Positions 15,919 to 28,096 of a DNA stretch of 32,274 bases are shown here, piece after piece. Both the position numbers and the translations under genes were made by a program. The DNA comes from Pseudoalteromonas atlantica. Its GTDB lineage: Bacteria > Pseudomonadota > Gammaproteobacteria > Enterobacterales > Alteromonadaceae. The stretch is taken from assembly GCA_007988745.1 (NCBI GenBank), contig BJUT01000048.1, positions 1 through 32,274 of the forward strand, written 5' to 3'. The first letter of the stretch is position 1. The number at the start of each line of letters is the position of its first letter. Under the pieces are notes generated by a model, which was not told the origin of the DNA, did no database searches, and saw only the letters and a program-made list of their open reading frames with translations.

Positions 15919-16645
15919 TATATAATGTTTTCCAAATCTCTAAATCGGTTTTATTTGCTTCGAGTAGACTGTTGAATGATTCTTCAGAAAACTGCTCTCT
16001 AATTTCTTCTAGCTTTTCTGGTAAAGTTTTTTTAACACTTCGAGACACATTTCGTTCTACTGGTTTTAGCTTTATGCCTGTAAAACCATGTGATTCAAGT
16101 AGCGTTTCTAAACACTCTAAAGATTGCGAATACTTTTCAACTACGCCAATAAAAGGTAAAGCATCCACAGCCATTTTTGCCCTAGTTGACTCATCTCCTT
16201 GCTGTTCGCCAAACATAGTAGCAAACCTATTAGCATGAAAGTCACGGCATTGTCTATCTGTTTGCATTGACAGGCGAGTTTCTATATAACCAGCAACTGA
16301 AGTGTTTCTAGCTAAAGTGGGACCAAAACTATCGCCCCCTTGTTTTTTTTCAAAAGAGTAAGCCGATGCCATGCGGTCAATAGGATGACGTACAAACACA
16401 ACGGGGATGATTTTGACTCCCTCAATTTGTGGAACGGGAAAAAAAGCTGTATGAGACGAGAAGCATCTTGCTTGAGGATTATCAATTATCCACTGCTTTA
16501 ATTCCGCACGGTTTTTAGCAGGATTACCGGGGAATTCTTTAGTAACCCACTCACCTGATTTTTCTGAAAAGTTCTCTTTAAATGCAGCGTCTAACGATGT
16601 ACCCGCGTTTTTAAAGAGATGATAATGCAAAATGATTGTTTTCAT
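15911..16645 (-). CDS. Sulfotransferase-like protein 3 (PAPS-binding motifs)
   Basis: 244 aa from the ATG at 16645, chosen because GGA lies eight bases upstream; an ATG seven codons earlier has no ribosome binding site. The 5'-phosphosulfate loop is ILHYHLFKNAGTSLDAAF near residue 5, in the KNAGTS form used by the Sulfotransfer_2-type carbohydrate sulfotransferases rather than the KTGT form of the other genes here. The 3'-phosphate motif VVFVRHPIDRMASAYSFEKK is near residue 95. A FHANRFATMFG block and a VEKYSQSLECLETLL block are also of that family. It overlaps the WcbI-fusion gene, so the sulfotransferase and the presumed acetyl/glycosyl transferase are probably made together. Confidence 0.82.
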   Translation of the reverse strand: MKTIILHYHLFKNAGTSLDAAFKENFSEKSGEWVTKEFPGNPAKNRAELKQWIIDNPQARCFSSHTAFFPVPQIEGVKIIPVVFVRHPIDRMASAYSFEKKQGGDSFGPTLARNTSVAGYIETRLSMQTDRQCRDFHANRFATMFGEQQGDESTRAKMAVDALPFIGVVEKYSQSLECLETLLESHGFTGIKLKPVERNVSRSVKKTLPEKLEEIREQFSEESFNSLLEANKTDLEIWKTLYNG

Positions 16646-16713
16646 TTTTTTTCCAATAGCCTGCATCTACAAACCAGTGGTAAACACCAATTTGCAGATA
16701 TAATATTAAAAAT

Positions 16714-19464
16714 TTAATTACTTGAATATACGCCAACGCTTGCAAAAATCTTTTTAAACGCCTTATGACCATGCTCAAAAGAGTATTTCGTTCTAACAAT
16801 AGTTTGCTCATTCTCAGCAAACTTAGCCCATAATTTTTTATCATCATAGAGTTTTATTATTGCATCTACCCACTCTTGAGGCTCTTGAGCTATAAGTGTA
16901 CTTATTTCATGGGATAAGCCAGTTCCTTCAGCCGCTACTTCAGTGAGCACTGTTGGTGTACCATAAGCCATAGCTTCGAGTACTTTCCCTTTAATACCTG
17001 CTCCAGATAATAATGGTGCTACAAAGATTCGGTGGTCATGGTAAACACCATCAAGTGTTTCAGCAAACCCTGATATTTTTATATTATCAGTATTATACTC
17101 TTCAAACTTTTTAGGAATATTACTGCCATAAACATACAAAGTTATATCTGGGCGCTGCTCAAACAATAGCGGCATTATTTCATTTGCTAAATACTCAACT
17201 GCTTCAATATTTGGGGTATGATTAAAACCACCTAAAAAAGCTATCCCGTCTCTAGATTTAAAATCGGGCGCGGGATCTTTTTGCTCTAAAACCCAAGGTG
17301 TAATATGTAATTTTTCAGCTTCTAATATATGACTAGTTATTACTGCGTGTTCTGTAGCGTTATAACATAAAATTGCATCTACCTTATCACAAACAGCAAG
17401 CTCATCTGTACGTGTAGTTTTAGCTACTTCGAGTAGTTCTGGTGCTGCACCCGGCTTAAGCGCAGCGCGAAGCTCCCTTAAAAAGTGAAGGTCAGCATTG
17501 TTGAATATAACTTTAGCGTCAGAGTTATTATGAATGTAATCGACATAATCTTTTGCAATATGATAACGTGTAATGTAGACAGCACTAAACTCATCAAGAC
17601 GCGTTTCTAGAACGTGATTTACACTATGATAAAAAGGAGCATAAAGGACTTCTACTCCCATACGCTGAAGATCAACAGTATACTTTCCAAAATGGGCTAA
17701 ATTAGCTGGTACAAAAGTTACCTTAAACCCTAACGACTGAATTAACTTGATTTCTTGAATAGCTGCATAACTACCAGCGTCTTTATTTGGCATAGGAGAA
17801 GCATAATCAATAACAAGAATGCGCTGCTCAATATTGCGGTCTTTTTCAAAACGTAAATTATCTACGCTCATTTTTCCATTGTATTTAAATGTTTTAAACC
17901 ACTTTTCACGAAATGTGCTTTCGTTCACTATTTGGTAGCGTTTTAATCCTTTAGTTACATCTGTGCCATGACTTTGGCCTTCAAAGTGCACAACCTCAGA
18001 GTGTGGCACGTAAACCGTTTTGTAACCAGCATCCCTAACTTTAAATGCTAGATCGGTATCTTCATAATAGCATGGTACCAATTCCTCACTAAACGCCCCA
18101 ACCTCTTCCCAAACAGAGCGGCGAATACACATAGAGGCACCCGTAAGATAATCTACCTCACGCGCGTAATTATATTCAGGTGTTAAAGGGTTTGAATTAC
18201 GCCCTACATTCCATGGCACACCATTATTCCAAACTATACCGCCAGCCTCTTGGATTGAGCCATCTAAATTTAACAATTTAGAGCCCGTCATACCTATTTG
18301 GGGATCACTGTTATGCTTATTTACAAGCTCATCTAACCAAAATGAGGTAACTTCAGTATCGTTATTTAAAAATACTATAAACTCACCTTTAGCCATTTTT
18401 GAAGCTTCATTACAATTGCGTAAGAAGCGCAAATTTTCCGTATGCCGAGACACCACTAAATTACCAATAATATTACCTGCATCAGCCGTTTTGTCTGTAG
18501 AGCAGTCATCAGCTAAAATCACCTCATAAGAGGTTTTATTATAAGCGAGAGCTATCGATGCAATACAGTGGTAAGTTAAAGCAAACTGATTATATGCTGG
18601 TATAATTATTGATACTTTAGGATTATTAAACTTAGGTAGATTGAAGGTTGGGAACACGCTTCTTTTTTCATACCCTTCGGTTAAAAGCTTATGCACTGTA
18701 TTTAAATCGTTTAAATTAAAATACGAGTTACTTTCGGTTAGGTCTTGCAAGTGAAACGCAAGAGATTCATAACGCTTGTCAGATTGACTCGATAAGGATA
18801 AAAACCCCGGCTTACTCGCACTTTCTTTTAAATATTGCCACGGTGTTTTTATTGCTAGTGTGTCTATAATCCCCGATGCGACAATATACGGGCAACCGAC
18901 TATACCAATACTAATCAAGTGAGAGTTACCATCACTTAGCAAGTGCGGCAAAGGTAAGTTTACCTCTAAAGTTGTTTTATCACTACTAATAGCTTTTGTT
19001 GAAACTTGTTGATTATTATAAAAAAGTAAAAAGGTTTTATTGCCTATAGGCTTGTCGCTACCTACATGCAATGCAACATGACCATGTTGTACCCCAATTA
19101 CTTTAACGTTCCATACCTGCTCTAATTGCTTTCGTTTAAATAATGCATTCCCTATAGGTGCATACGTATCAGCTTCTACAAGTGTATAAGTAACTTCACG
19201 ACCATCATTAACCGGAAGCTCTACTAAATCAATCTTAAAGCCATGAGCCCCATTACCAATATGTGCATTCGCTAAGTCTTCTCTAAACTCATTCGCGATA
19301 CCGGTACCAAGAACGCGATCTTCAGCAATAACTTTCACAGCCACCGGCGCATCTAATTCTTTATTAAATGCCCAGCCATAAACCATACCAGCTTCAATAG
19401 TGTCTATTGAGCCAATCAAATTACTATTATCAATACCGCTTTCTGAATTTTTATCTTCTGACAT
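16714..19464 (-). CDS. Large GT2 + GT4 bifunctional glycosyltransferase
   Basis: 916 aa. Residues about 1-215 form a beta-rich N-terminal region (GSIDTIEAGMVYGWAFNKEL) often attached to rhamnan-type transferases. Residues about 280-530 are GT2: PKVSIIIPAYNQFALTYHCI, ILADDCSTDKT, FLNNDTEVTSFWLDELV, and YYEDTDLAFKVRDAGY. Residues about 555-905 are a GT-B fold of the GT4 type: RILVIDYASPMPNKDAGSY, IAFLGGFNHTPNIEAVEYL, VAPLLSGAGIKGKVLEAM and AYGTPTVLTEVAAEGTGL. The two chemistries in one chain suggest formation of alternating linkages or chain polymerisation. It starts 45 bases after manB and is followed after 68 bases by the sulfotransferase gene. Exact linkages cannot be assigned. Confidence 0.87.
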   Translation of the reverse strand: MSEDKNSESGIDNSNLIGSIDTIEAGMVYGWAFNKELDAPVAVKVIAEDRVLGTGIANEFREDLANAHIGNGAHGFKIDLVELPVNDGREVTYTLVEADTYAPIGNALFKRKQLEQVWNVKVIGVQHGHVALHVGSDKPIGNKTFLLFYNNQQVSTKAISSDKTTLEVNLPLPHLLSDGNSHLISIGIVGCPYIVASGIIDTLAIKTPWQYLKESASKPGFLSLSSQSDKRYESLAFHLQDLTESNSYFNLNDLNTVHKLLTEGYEKRSVFPTFNLPKFNNPKVSIIIPAYNQFALTYHCIASIALAYNKTSYEVILADDCSTDKTADAGNIIGNLVVSRHTENLRFLRNCNEASKMAKGEFIVFLNNDTEVTSFWLDELVNKHNSDPQIGMTGSKLLNLDGSIQEAGGIVWNNGVPWNVGRNSNPLTPEYNYAREVDYLTGASMCIRRSVWEEVGAFSEELVPCYYEDTDLAFKVRDAGYKTVYVPHSEVVHFEGQSHGTDVTKGLKRYQIVNESTFREKWFKTFKYNGKMSVDNLRFEKDRNIEQRILVIDYASPMPNKDAGSYAAIQEIKLIQSLGFKVTFVPANLAHFGKYTVDLQRMGVEVLYAPFYHSVNHVLETRLDEFSAVYITRYHIAKDYVDYIHNNSDAKVIFNNADLHFLRELRAALKPGAAPELLEVAKTTRTDELAVCDKVDAILCYNATEHAVITSHILEAEKLHITPWVLEQKDPAPDFKSRDGIAFLGGFNHTPNIEAVEYLANEIMPLLFEQRPDITLYVYGSNIPKKFEEYNTDNIKISGFAETLDGVYHDHRIFVAPLLSGAGIKGKVLEAMAYGTPTVLTEVAAEGTGLSHEISTLIAQEPQEWVDAIIKLYDDKKLWAKFAENEQTIVRTKYSFEHGHKAFKKIFASVGVYSSN

Positions 19465-19508
19465 ACCCAGTTATCCCAATTCTATTCGCTATAAGTGCTT
19501 AATTAAAA

Positions 19509-20925
19509 TTAAACTAATTGTATTTTTTCAAGCACTTGCTCAACATATGCACGTGCCACTTGCTCTGTATTTGATTCAGCGTAGCAACGAAGCTCTGGCG
19601 CATTACCCGATGGGCGTAAATGAATTATATCGTTATTTGTCAACGTAAGGCGAAGCCCATCGGTGCAATCAATGCTTTTAACGATTAAATGCCCCAGCGC
19701 TAACTTATTTAATAGAGCATCAGGGCTTGTTTTATTTGTTTCTATAATTGATTGGCTACGCTGTGTAGGAAACTCTTTAATTCTATCGCTTGCTGTAAAG
19801 CGTGCCGGCAAATTAGCTACCATGCTCGAAATAGTCGTATTTTTAGCCCCTGTAAGCAAAATTATTGCAGGGAGAATCGCATCACGTGTAGGCAAGGCTG
19901 ATAGAGGGGCTCCATTAAATACAATATCGGAGCCTAATAAAAAGCCTCCATTTGCTTCAAAACCCGCGACGCTGTCATATTGGCCATTCAGGTGCTCAAA
20001 CTCAGCGATAACATAAGGCGAGCCTATTTTTGTGCGTGTCACTTGTTTAAAGTAGTTTGACTTTTCAATCGCGGTATTACAACTAACCGGAACAGCCAAG
20101 GCCTCAATATTGAGTAATTGAGCACACAGCAAACCTAAAATATCCCCGCGTAACCAATCGCCATTCTCATCAGCCACTAACGGTCTATCACCATCACCAT
20201 CGGTCGAAAAGATAAAGTCGAAGTTATATTCGTTAGCCCAATTGCGTGCTTTTAAACTGTCTTCTTCACTTACTGCCTCAGTATCTATAGGCACGAATAT
20301 GTCTGAACGTTCAAGCCTAGTTACTTCAGCACCAAGCGAAGTAAAAATATCAGCATATAAATCTCTACCTGCACTTGAATGCTCGTATATTCCTATGTGC
20401 TTGCCTAAGAGTATTTTATGATCAAACAAAGATGTATATCGTGTGATATAGTTTTTAGCGGCATCCTCATTTACAATTAGATCATCGAGGTTTGAAATAG
20501 CTTCAAAAGTAGCATTAGAGCTTAAAATAAGCTGTTCATCATGCTTACCTATTTCGCCGTCGGGGCGGTAAAATTTTAACCCGTTTCTATCAAATGGAAT
20601 ATGGCTGCCCGTAACCATAATACAAGGAATGTTTTTAGCCATAGCTGCGGCAGCTAACGCCGGCGTGGGTATAACACCATAATAAATCACTTCGATATTT
20701 AGCTGGCGCAGAGCCTCTGCACAGGCTTGCGCCATTGCATAGCTACTGGGGCGATTATCAATAGCAAGTGCTAAAGTATCAAAGCTAAACTGCTGCTTTA
20801 AACAATTAACAAAGGCGCTTGTAAAAGCAGCACAAACCTCTGGTGTAAAATCAGTAACTAGGCCACGGGCACCGCTAGTGCCAAAAGAAATGCCACTTTT
20901 TAAAATAACGTCTTTCGAATTAAAC
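19509..20925 (-). CDS. manB: Phosphomannomutase ManB/CpsG (GTG start)
   Basis: The coding region ends with its GTG start at about 20927, 472 aa in all, normal for alpha-D-phosphohexomutases. All four signature loops are present: catalytic serine loop [17 protein letters not shown] near residue 104, metal loop [12 protein letters not shown] near 235, sugar-binding loop [13 protein letters not shown] near 320, and phosphate loop [11 protein letters not shown] near 442. It converts mannose-6-phosphate to mannose-1-phosphate for ManC. Glucose-type activity cannot be ruled out from motifs alone, but the ManA/ManC company favours mannose. The start codon is GTG with AAGG seven bases upstream. A hairpin terminator lies just upstream, between it and the large glycosyltransferase gene, so its expression may be partly separated from the genes above. 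Confidence 0.88.
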
Positions 20926-20959
20926 ACTATTAAACCTTACAAAAATGAGTTTCATATAT

Positions 20960-20987
20960 ATAAAAAGGATCGAGAAACTCGATCCTT
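20960..20987 (-). terminator. Intrinsic-type terminator or attenuator between the 1233-aa GT and manB
   Basis: A perfect 10-bp stem (AAGGATCGAG / CTCGATCCTT) closes a 3-base loop at 20965-20987. On the minus strand it is followed by TTT and an AT-only stretch. It lies 20 bases after the stop of the 1233-aa glycosyltransferase and 38 bases before the manB start. The stem is strong but the T-tract is short, so partial read-through is likely, since the genes below have no obvious strong promoter. Confidence 0.65.
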
Positions 20988-21007
20988 ATCAATAGAAAAA
21001 TGAATAA

Positions 21008-24000
21008 TTAAACCGTTAAAACATTTAACGATAACTTTGCAAAACATATAGATAAATTTCGCTGGCCACCACTTTCTTTAACTGTTTGCGTGGTTACGAA
21101 CTTAACCCTAAAGTCGTTTTTTATTAAAAACTTATTATCGTCGATATCAAGTTCGTAAATGTATTCCATAAAATCATGCGATAGCTGTTTTTTACTTACA
21201 ACTTTATCACCTATTAAAAGGCTCAACTCAATTGGCTCTGCTAACTCATGATAAGGTGAACACACCACTCGGATTTTTTTAACAAAAGCTCGCTTTGGTA
21301 ACTCGGTCGTTAAATCAACTTCACCTGCGATGTCACTCATCCAAACATGGGTGCCCTCAAGCTGGTTAAAACCACGTAATGAAATATTAGAATCAGCATC
21401 AAACGACACCATAACATCTTCATTCTTCGAAGTTTCTTCATTAAAGTCGTTTAACCATTTATAGTCATAGTTAATTTCGTGATCTTTTGTAATCATCTTA
21501 TCGACTGTTTGCTCAGCGATATTAAATGTCCATATAACATTATTATACGTAATAAGTATCGACTCACTATCTTCAAGTGTTTTTTCGCTTACAAATAAAG
21601 AAAGGTAACCAAAGTTATAGCCTTCTATTTCGTCAAAATTATTAACCGCCCAAATACCTTTATGCTGCTCAACACCTTCCCCATCTATGAATGAATAGGT
21701 AAAGTTGCTGTCCTTATTATCGGCGTAGTGTAAGGTCTCATTATCGCAATTTAAAACAGAAAATATAAAGTATTTGCCTGGTTCGTTGTTATTGCTAAAT
21801 GGCCCCCTGAAAAATAAAAGTTCAGGACTCTTTACATTAAAAAAGTTTTCATCGACAACTAATTTTGGGGGCGTAGATTGTACTGCAGGCTTTAGTAAAT
21901 CAATTTTCACTTCATTGCCAAACCACCTTACCCCCTCTTGGACCAGCTCAAGACCCACAATATAAGCGCCCTTGGTTAAGTAATCAGAGTCAATTCTAAT
22001 CGGCATAATAATTTCTTGACCTGGCGGCAATACAAACGGTATTTGTGTACGCGGGTTATCAAAGTATATGCTATTACCTTCTCTATCATATAAGTGGTAA
22101 CTTAGGTTAACCCCACGGCCACTTGGTACGCCAATATTGCTAGACCACAACAAATCGCTTTCGTTTTTAACCGCCACAGCAATACGTAAATGGCTTCCAT
22201 CGTCAGACAAAAACGGCCCTTCAATAACGGTTAACGTATGTTGAGTTTCGTTTTCAGTAAGCTCTTTATCAATTGTTACTTGGCCAATGTCGTTAAGCTT
22301 AACATTAGGTAAAACCTGCTCAGGCTCATAATGCTTGTACCAGTTATTGTTCAGTACCACGTCTTTTAATTCATGCGCACTTTCACTCCACGTAGGCCAG
22401 TTTACCGGCACATTTTTATAATCCGTACTTAGTTCCTCGTCAATAAAGCGTTCAACCGCTTGCGCTAAGCAGCTTACCGACCCTGGTGTGAAATAACTTG
22501 CTTTGGGTGCGCCTTCGCCCACTTCGTGAAACACAGGCAAATCAGAAAGTATTACGGGAGTATTGTGCAGCCCAGCTTCTACTACTGGTAAGCCAAACCC
22601 TTCCAAATAAGAGGTCATTATTAGTGCATCTGCCTCTTCATAGGCAGCAGCTAACCCCGCATCAGACAAGCCATTCAACCAAAATAGTCGCTTATTTCTT
22701 TCAGGATGATTCTCGAGGGTGGTTTGGAGCATTTTAGTGTCCCACCCCACTTTACCGACTATAATTAAATCTACATCAACGCCACGATCCCACAGTTGTT
22801 CAAAGGCTTTTAAGCCATAGTATTGCCCTTTACGAGGCTCTATCGTGCCGACCATTAAAAAGGTGGGGCGTGTTTTAGTAAACCCAAGTTCAGATGCATC
22901 GGGTTTTACATCGGCAAAATCAGCGCCAAGCCTAAAGTAACCAATTTTCATTGGGCGAGGTAGCTTTATGTCTTTAATGAGTTGATACATTTCATCGGCA
23001 ACTGCTTTTGATATACACACAATACCGGTCGAATAGCCAAGAATAAACTCAACCCAAGAGCGAAATACCGGAGGCATACCTTCTGATGTCATAGCAGACA
23101 TAGTTAAAGGGCCAATATCATAAACGCCATTGACAACCTCCTGCCCCATAACTAATGCTTCAGCTAGTCGTTGCCGCTGCCCTTCTAAAAATGTCCAAGA
23201 ACTATCCAGTAACAAATAGGAATCATTTTGATTATATTGAAGTCGATTAAAAGGGCTTAATTTAACAGACTCTTTATTTAAGTTGGTTAATTGATACCAA
23301 TCTTTAGTATTTTGGCTATAACTTAATACAACCTCTGTATTAGAGTTTGTATTTTGAGCTAATAACTCATTAGAGACATTATGCATAACGCGCTGAATAC
23401 CCGATAAAATAGGGCTTTGAGCAGTCGATGTAACATCCATTATTAAGCGCGGAGCATCTTCAACTTTAGTTAGCTGATTACTAAGTTTATTGTTAGCATT
23501 TACATTATTTTTAACCAACGCTTCAAATTCATGCATCGCGATAGCGGCTGTTTTATCCCAAGAAAACTCTTTTTGTCGGCGATGACCGTGCTTAACAATT
23601 TTATTTTTAAATGACTCGTCTGTCAGTAGTTTTTGTAATAAAGCAGACAAGCTTGCAGGTTTATCAGGGTCAAATAGTTGCTCTTTATTTTGCACCACTT
23701 CAGCTACGGCTCCGCCAAAAGCAGATATAAACGGCGTTCCGCATGCCATAGCTTCTAGCGCTCCCAAGCCAAACCCTTCCATACGCGAAGGCTGTACAGC
23801 AACTAGCGCATTTTTATATATATCAACTAACTCATTATCTTCAATGTAGCCTGTTGATAGCAAACACTCTTGGGGGATATCAAATTCATCAAATATATTT
23901 TTCAGCGGAAGTAAATGCTCATTTCCAAACTCACCTACTAGCACAAGTTTTAGTTCACCAGATTGGCACTCGGGTAAATTTGCCATAGCTTCTACTAAGC

Positions 24001-24709
24001 AAGATACATTTTTACGCCAATCCAACCCTCCTACATACACTACATAGCGTCCTAGCTTCGCACCAATAGACGTATTATCATACTGCCACTCATTCACTAA
24101 CTGACTAAATTCATCAGAAATACCAGCGGATATAGCCGCACTATTAGTTTTATTAAAAATATCTAGGTATTCATCTTGAGTAAAGTCAGATATACACAAC
24201 ACGGTATCAAAATTAGCTATCTCCTCGAACCTGCGAAAATAAGCTTTATTAGTGTTTAAATCCTGCAAGTAAATATCTTCATAGCGATAAGGTATAGCAT
24301 CGTAAAATATACAGGCCGTTTTAATCCCTTCTAAGCTTTTAACTTTAATAAAAGGGGTTGTTCTGTCAGAAATACCTTCAAAAGGGCTTGCTGATAGGGC
24401 AATATCAGGTTTTATCTCATTGATGTGAGCAGCTAACATTTTCTCATCAAGCATTCGCTCTAAAGTAAAAGCAGCAATATTTTCTGAGTTATGGGTAGCC
24501 CCATACCACACTTTAATCGTGATGTTGGGGATGTTTTTTTGCAAATAGTTACGAGTTGCGATAACTTCCTGCTGTAAGGAACCATTCAATGACACTGTAA
24601 TTTCTACATTTTTAGTAGATAATGCTTGCAAAAAGTCAGTCACGTACCTGCCTATACCACGAACATTACTCGCTGTTTGAAGAGACTGCCCATCTACCCA
24701 AATTTTCAT
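21008..24709 (-). CDS. Double GT4 glycosyltransferase with beta-sandwich C-terminus
   Basis: 1233 aa from the ATG at 24709, which has GGAAAG directly upstream; an in-frame TTG four codons earlier overlaps that site and is unlikely. The first GT-B domain (residues 1 to about 400) has VRGIGRYVTDFLQAL, VYVGGLDWRKNV and EGFGLGALEAMACGTPF. The second (about 425-800) has LSGIQRVMHNV, MVGTIEPRKGQYYGLKAFE and EGFGLPVVEAGLHNTPVILS. A domain near 870-980 (RTQIPFVLPPGQEIIMPIRI, GLELVQEGVRWFGNE) is of the type appended to polysaccharide enzymes and Wzt-like proteins. The last 250 residues have no family I recognise. Such double GT4 proteins build D-rhamnan-like O-antigens, for example from GDP-D-rhamnose. 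A terminator-like hairpin follows the gene. Confidence 0.87.
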   Translation of the reverse strand: MKIWVDGQSLQTASNVRGIGRYVTDFLQALSTKNVEITVSLNGSLQQEVIATRNYLQKNIPNITIKVWYGATHNSENIAAFTLERMLDEKMLAAHINEIKPDIALSASPFEGISDRTTPFIKVKSLEGIKTACIFYDAIPYRYEDIYLQDLNTNKAYFRRFEEIANFDTVLCISDFTQDEYLDIFNKTNSAAISAGISDEFSQLVNEWQYDNTSIGAKLGRYVVYVGGLDWRKNVSCLVEAMANLPECQSGELKLVLVGEFGNEHLLPLKNIFDEFDIPQECLLSTGYIEDNELVDIYKNALVAVQPSRMEGFGLGALEAMACGTPFISAFGGAVAEVVQNKEQLFDPDKPASLSALLQKLLTDESFKNKIVKHGHRRQKEFSWDKTAAIAMHEFEALVKNNVNANNKLSNQLTKVEDAPRLIMDVTSTAQSPILSGIQRVMHNVSNELLAQNTNSNTEVVLSYSQNTKDWYQLTNLNKESVKLSPFNRLQYNQNDSYLLLDSSWTFLEGQRQRLAEALVMGQEVVNGVYDIGPLTMSAMTSEGMPPVFRSWVEFILGYSTGIVCISKAVADEMYQLIKDIKLPRPMKIGYFRLGADFADVKPDASELGFTKTRPTFLMVGTIEPRKGQYYGLKAFEQLWDRGVDVDLIIVGKVGWDTKMLQTTLENHPERNKRLFWLNGLSDAGLAAAYEEADALIMTSYLEGFGLPVVEAGLHNTPVILSDLPVFHEVGEGAPKASYFTPGSVSCLAQAVERFIDEELSTDYKNVPVNWPTWSESAHELKDVVLNNNWYKHYEPEQVLPNVKLNDIGQVTIDKELTENETQHTLTVIEGPFLSDDGSHLRIAVAVKNESDLLWSSNIGVPSGRGVNLSYHLYDREGNSIYFDNPRTQIPFVLPPGQEIIMPIRIDSDYLTKGAYIVGLELVQEGVRWFGNEVKIDLLKPAVQSTPPKLVVDENFFNVKSPELLFFRGPFSNNNEPGKYFIFSVLNCDNETLHYADNKDSNFTYSFIDGEGVEQHKGIWAVNNFDEIEGYNFGYLSLFVSEKTLEDSESILITYNNVIWTFNIAEQTVDKMITKDHEINYDYKWLNDFNEETSKNEDVMVSFDADSNISLRGFNQLEGTHVWMSDIAGEVDLTTELPKRAFVKKIRVVCSPYHELAEPIELSLLIGDKVVSKKQLSHDFMEYIYELDIDDNKFLIKNDFRVKFVTTQTVKESGGQRNLSICFAKLSLNVLTV

Positions 24710-24741
24710 ATTACTTTCCAATTTTGATTAATACTGTGTGC

Positions 24742-24771
24742 AAAAAATTAAAAAAGATATTTAAAAATATC
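24742..24771 (-). terminator. Weak AT-rich terminator candidate after sulfotransferase 4
   Basis: On the minus strand GATATT-TTTA-AATATC forms a 6-bp stem, immediately followed by TTTTTTAATTTTTT. It lies 38 bases after the stop of the gene ending at 24809. The U-rich tail is good but the stem has only two GC pairs, so termination would be inefficient. Confidence 0.35.
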
Positions 24772-24808
24772 ATTTAAAAACAACTTTTATTAAGCTATTT
24801 AACATAAA

Positions 24809-26047
24809 CTAACCTTTAGATAACCTAGCCCGATACTCCATGAATTTAGCTTTAATAAAGGGACCTTCCGGCCTAGCTTTATAAGCTAATTGCATTAATT
24901 TATATGCCTTATTTAAATCAGAGTTTTCAAATGCAACAGCTTCATCCCTTAGAAAGTCAATATCTTGGTTGTTTTTAATATCATTAAAAGATACAGAATC
25001 AATATTTAAGTGCACCTTTTCTTTTATATTTCCTTCAGCCATCGTAATGAACTTTAAAATACGACTTGCCATACTATCGACTTTACTCTGGAAAATATTT
25101 GAATTTATTTCTGACAACTCTTCAGCACTATAAATAAACTTAATCTGGTCTTCATTAAGATCTAAAGCAAATTCATTTTTAATATAGTCAGTGCTTTCTT
25201 GGCTGTTAGTTAACACATTATTAAATTGCACAGGAGTTAATTTTAATTTATCCCCCTTTATATTAAGTAAATGAGGAAGTAACCGACGCCCTAATTCAAA
25301 GGGGCTATGATCTTTACGTGGGTCTGAAGAAAAATACTTTTTAATTACCCTATTACCAACAAAACAAGCTAAACCAGATAAACTTCCATTCTCCGTTTTT
25401 TTATTACTGAGATAGTTACTATAATTATAACTTTCATTCAGGATTTTCAAAAAGTCGGGGACTATGTCATTCATGTAAAGATCATTTCTTGAGAATTTCT
25501 TTAATACAATTTCATCTTTACTAAATACTTCTTGAAATTTACTTAAGTAGTTTTTATATGGTTGAACTGGGGGGTGATCGTTGACTGCCCTACCTGAACG
25601 AATATATTGACTCATACCGCTAATAGCGTAAGAGCAGGGTGATCTGACGTAATATATCAGCTTCACTTGATCAGCCAACTGAAGTAGATAATTTTTTAAT
25701 TTAAATAAACCATTGACAGTTAAGCAATGGAAGCCTTCATAGGAAAAAACCATTACGTTTGATTTGTCTATTTCCATAATGTAATTTTCAAGAGAACACA
25801 TATACTCTCTATCTAAGGGGATAATCTCCTTTTCATCAACCAGCTCTGACTCAACATTATGAATGAAATTTCTATCAGACCCGCTAAAGAAAGAAGCAAA
25901 TCTTGCGTGCCATATTTCAGGGGCATAACAAATGCCATAAACAGATTCGTGTAGACCCCTATTCTTGTCCATAAATGACTGAAGTGTTGTAGACCCCGTT
26001 TTATCAGAGCCCATATGCACATAAGCAATTTTAAATTTTTTTTTCAT
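24809..26047 (-). CDS. Sulfotransferase-like protein 4 (PAPS-binding motifs)
   Basis: 412 aa from the ATG at 26047, which follows an AGGGGG site six bases away; an in-frame ATG nine codons upstream is unsupported. The 5'-phosphosulfate loop is KIAYVHMGSDKTGSTTLQSF near residue 5. The 3'-phosphate motif IYYVRSPCSYAISGMSQYIR lies near residue 135 with Arg and Ser conserved. A SYEGFH segment and a C-terminal tail (DLNKAYKLMQLAYKARPEG) that looks TPR-like follow. Codon use looks more AT-rich than that of the neighbouring mannose genes. It sits between the GDP-rhamnose enzymes and the large double GT4 enzyme, so sulfation of a rhamnose or mannose residue is a reasonable guess. Confidence 0.78.
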   Translation of the reverse strand: MKKKFKIAYVHMGSDKTGSTTLQSFMDKNRGLHESVYGICYAPEIWHARFASFFSGSDRNFIHNVESELVDEKEIIPLDREYMCSLENYIMEIDKSNVMVFSYEGFHCLTVNGLFKLKNYLLQLADQVKLIYYVRSPCSYAISGMSQYIRSGRAVNDHPPVQPYKNYLSKFQEVFSKDEIVLKKFSRNDLYMNDIVPDFLKILNESYNYSNYLSNKKTENGSLSGLACFVGNRVIKKYFSSDPRKDHSPFELGRRLLPHLLNIKGDKLKLTPVQFNNVLTNSQESTDYIKNEFALDLNEDQIKFIYSAEELSEINSNIFQSKVDSMASRILKFITMAEGNIKEKVHLNIDSVSFNDIKNNQDIDFLRDEAVAFENSDLNKAYKLMQLAYKARPEGPFIKAKFMEYRARLSKG

Positions 26048-26138
26048 TTTATACCCCCTATTCAAATGCAACATCCCTATTAATTACAGCTCTATTAAGA
26101 GCAAATTTATCAATATCAAAGGTTTTTATTGGTAAACG

Positions 26139-28071
<1,933 letters not shown>

Positions 28072-28096
28072 TTAAATAAATGGAATATATTTTTTA

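Noticed and set aside
26089..26102. GCTCT-ATTA-AGAGC hairpin after the reductase gene as a terminator
   Set aside because: The stem is only five pairs and is not followed by a T-tract on the minus strand.
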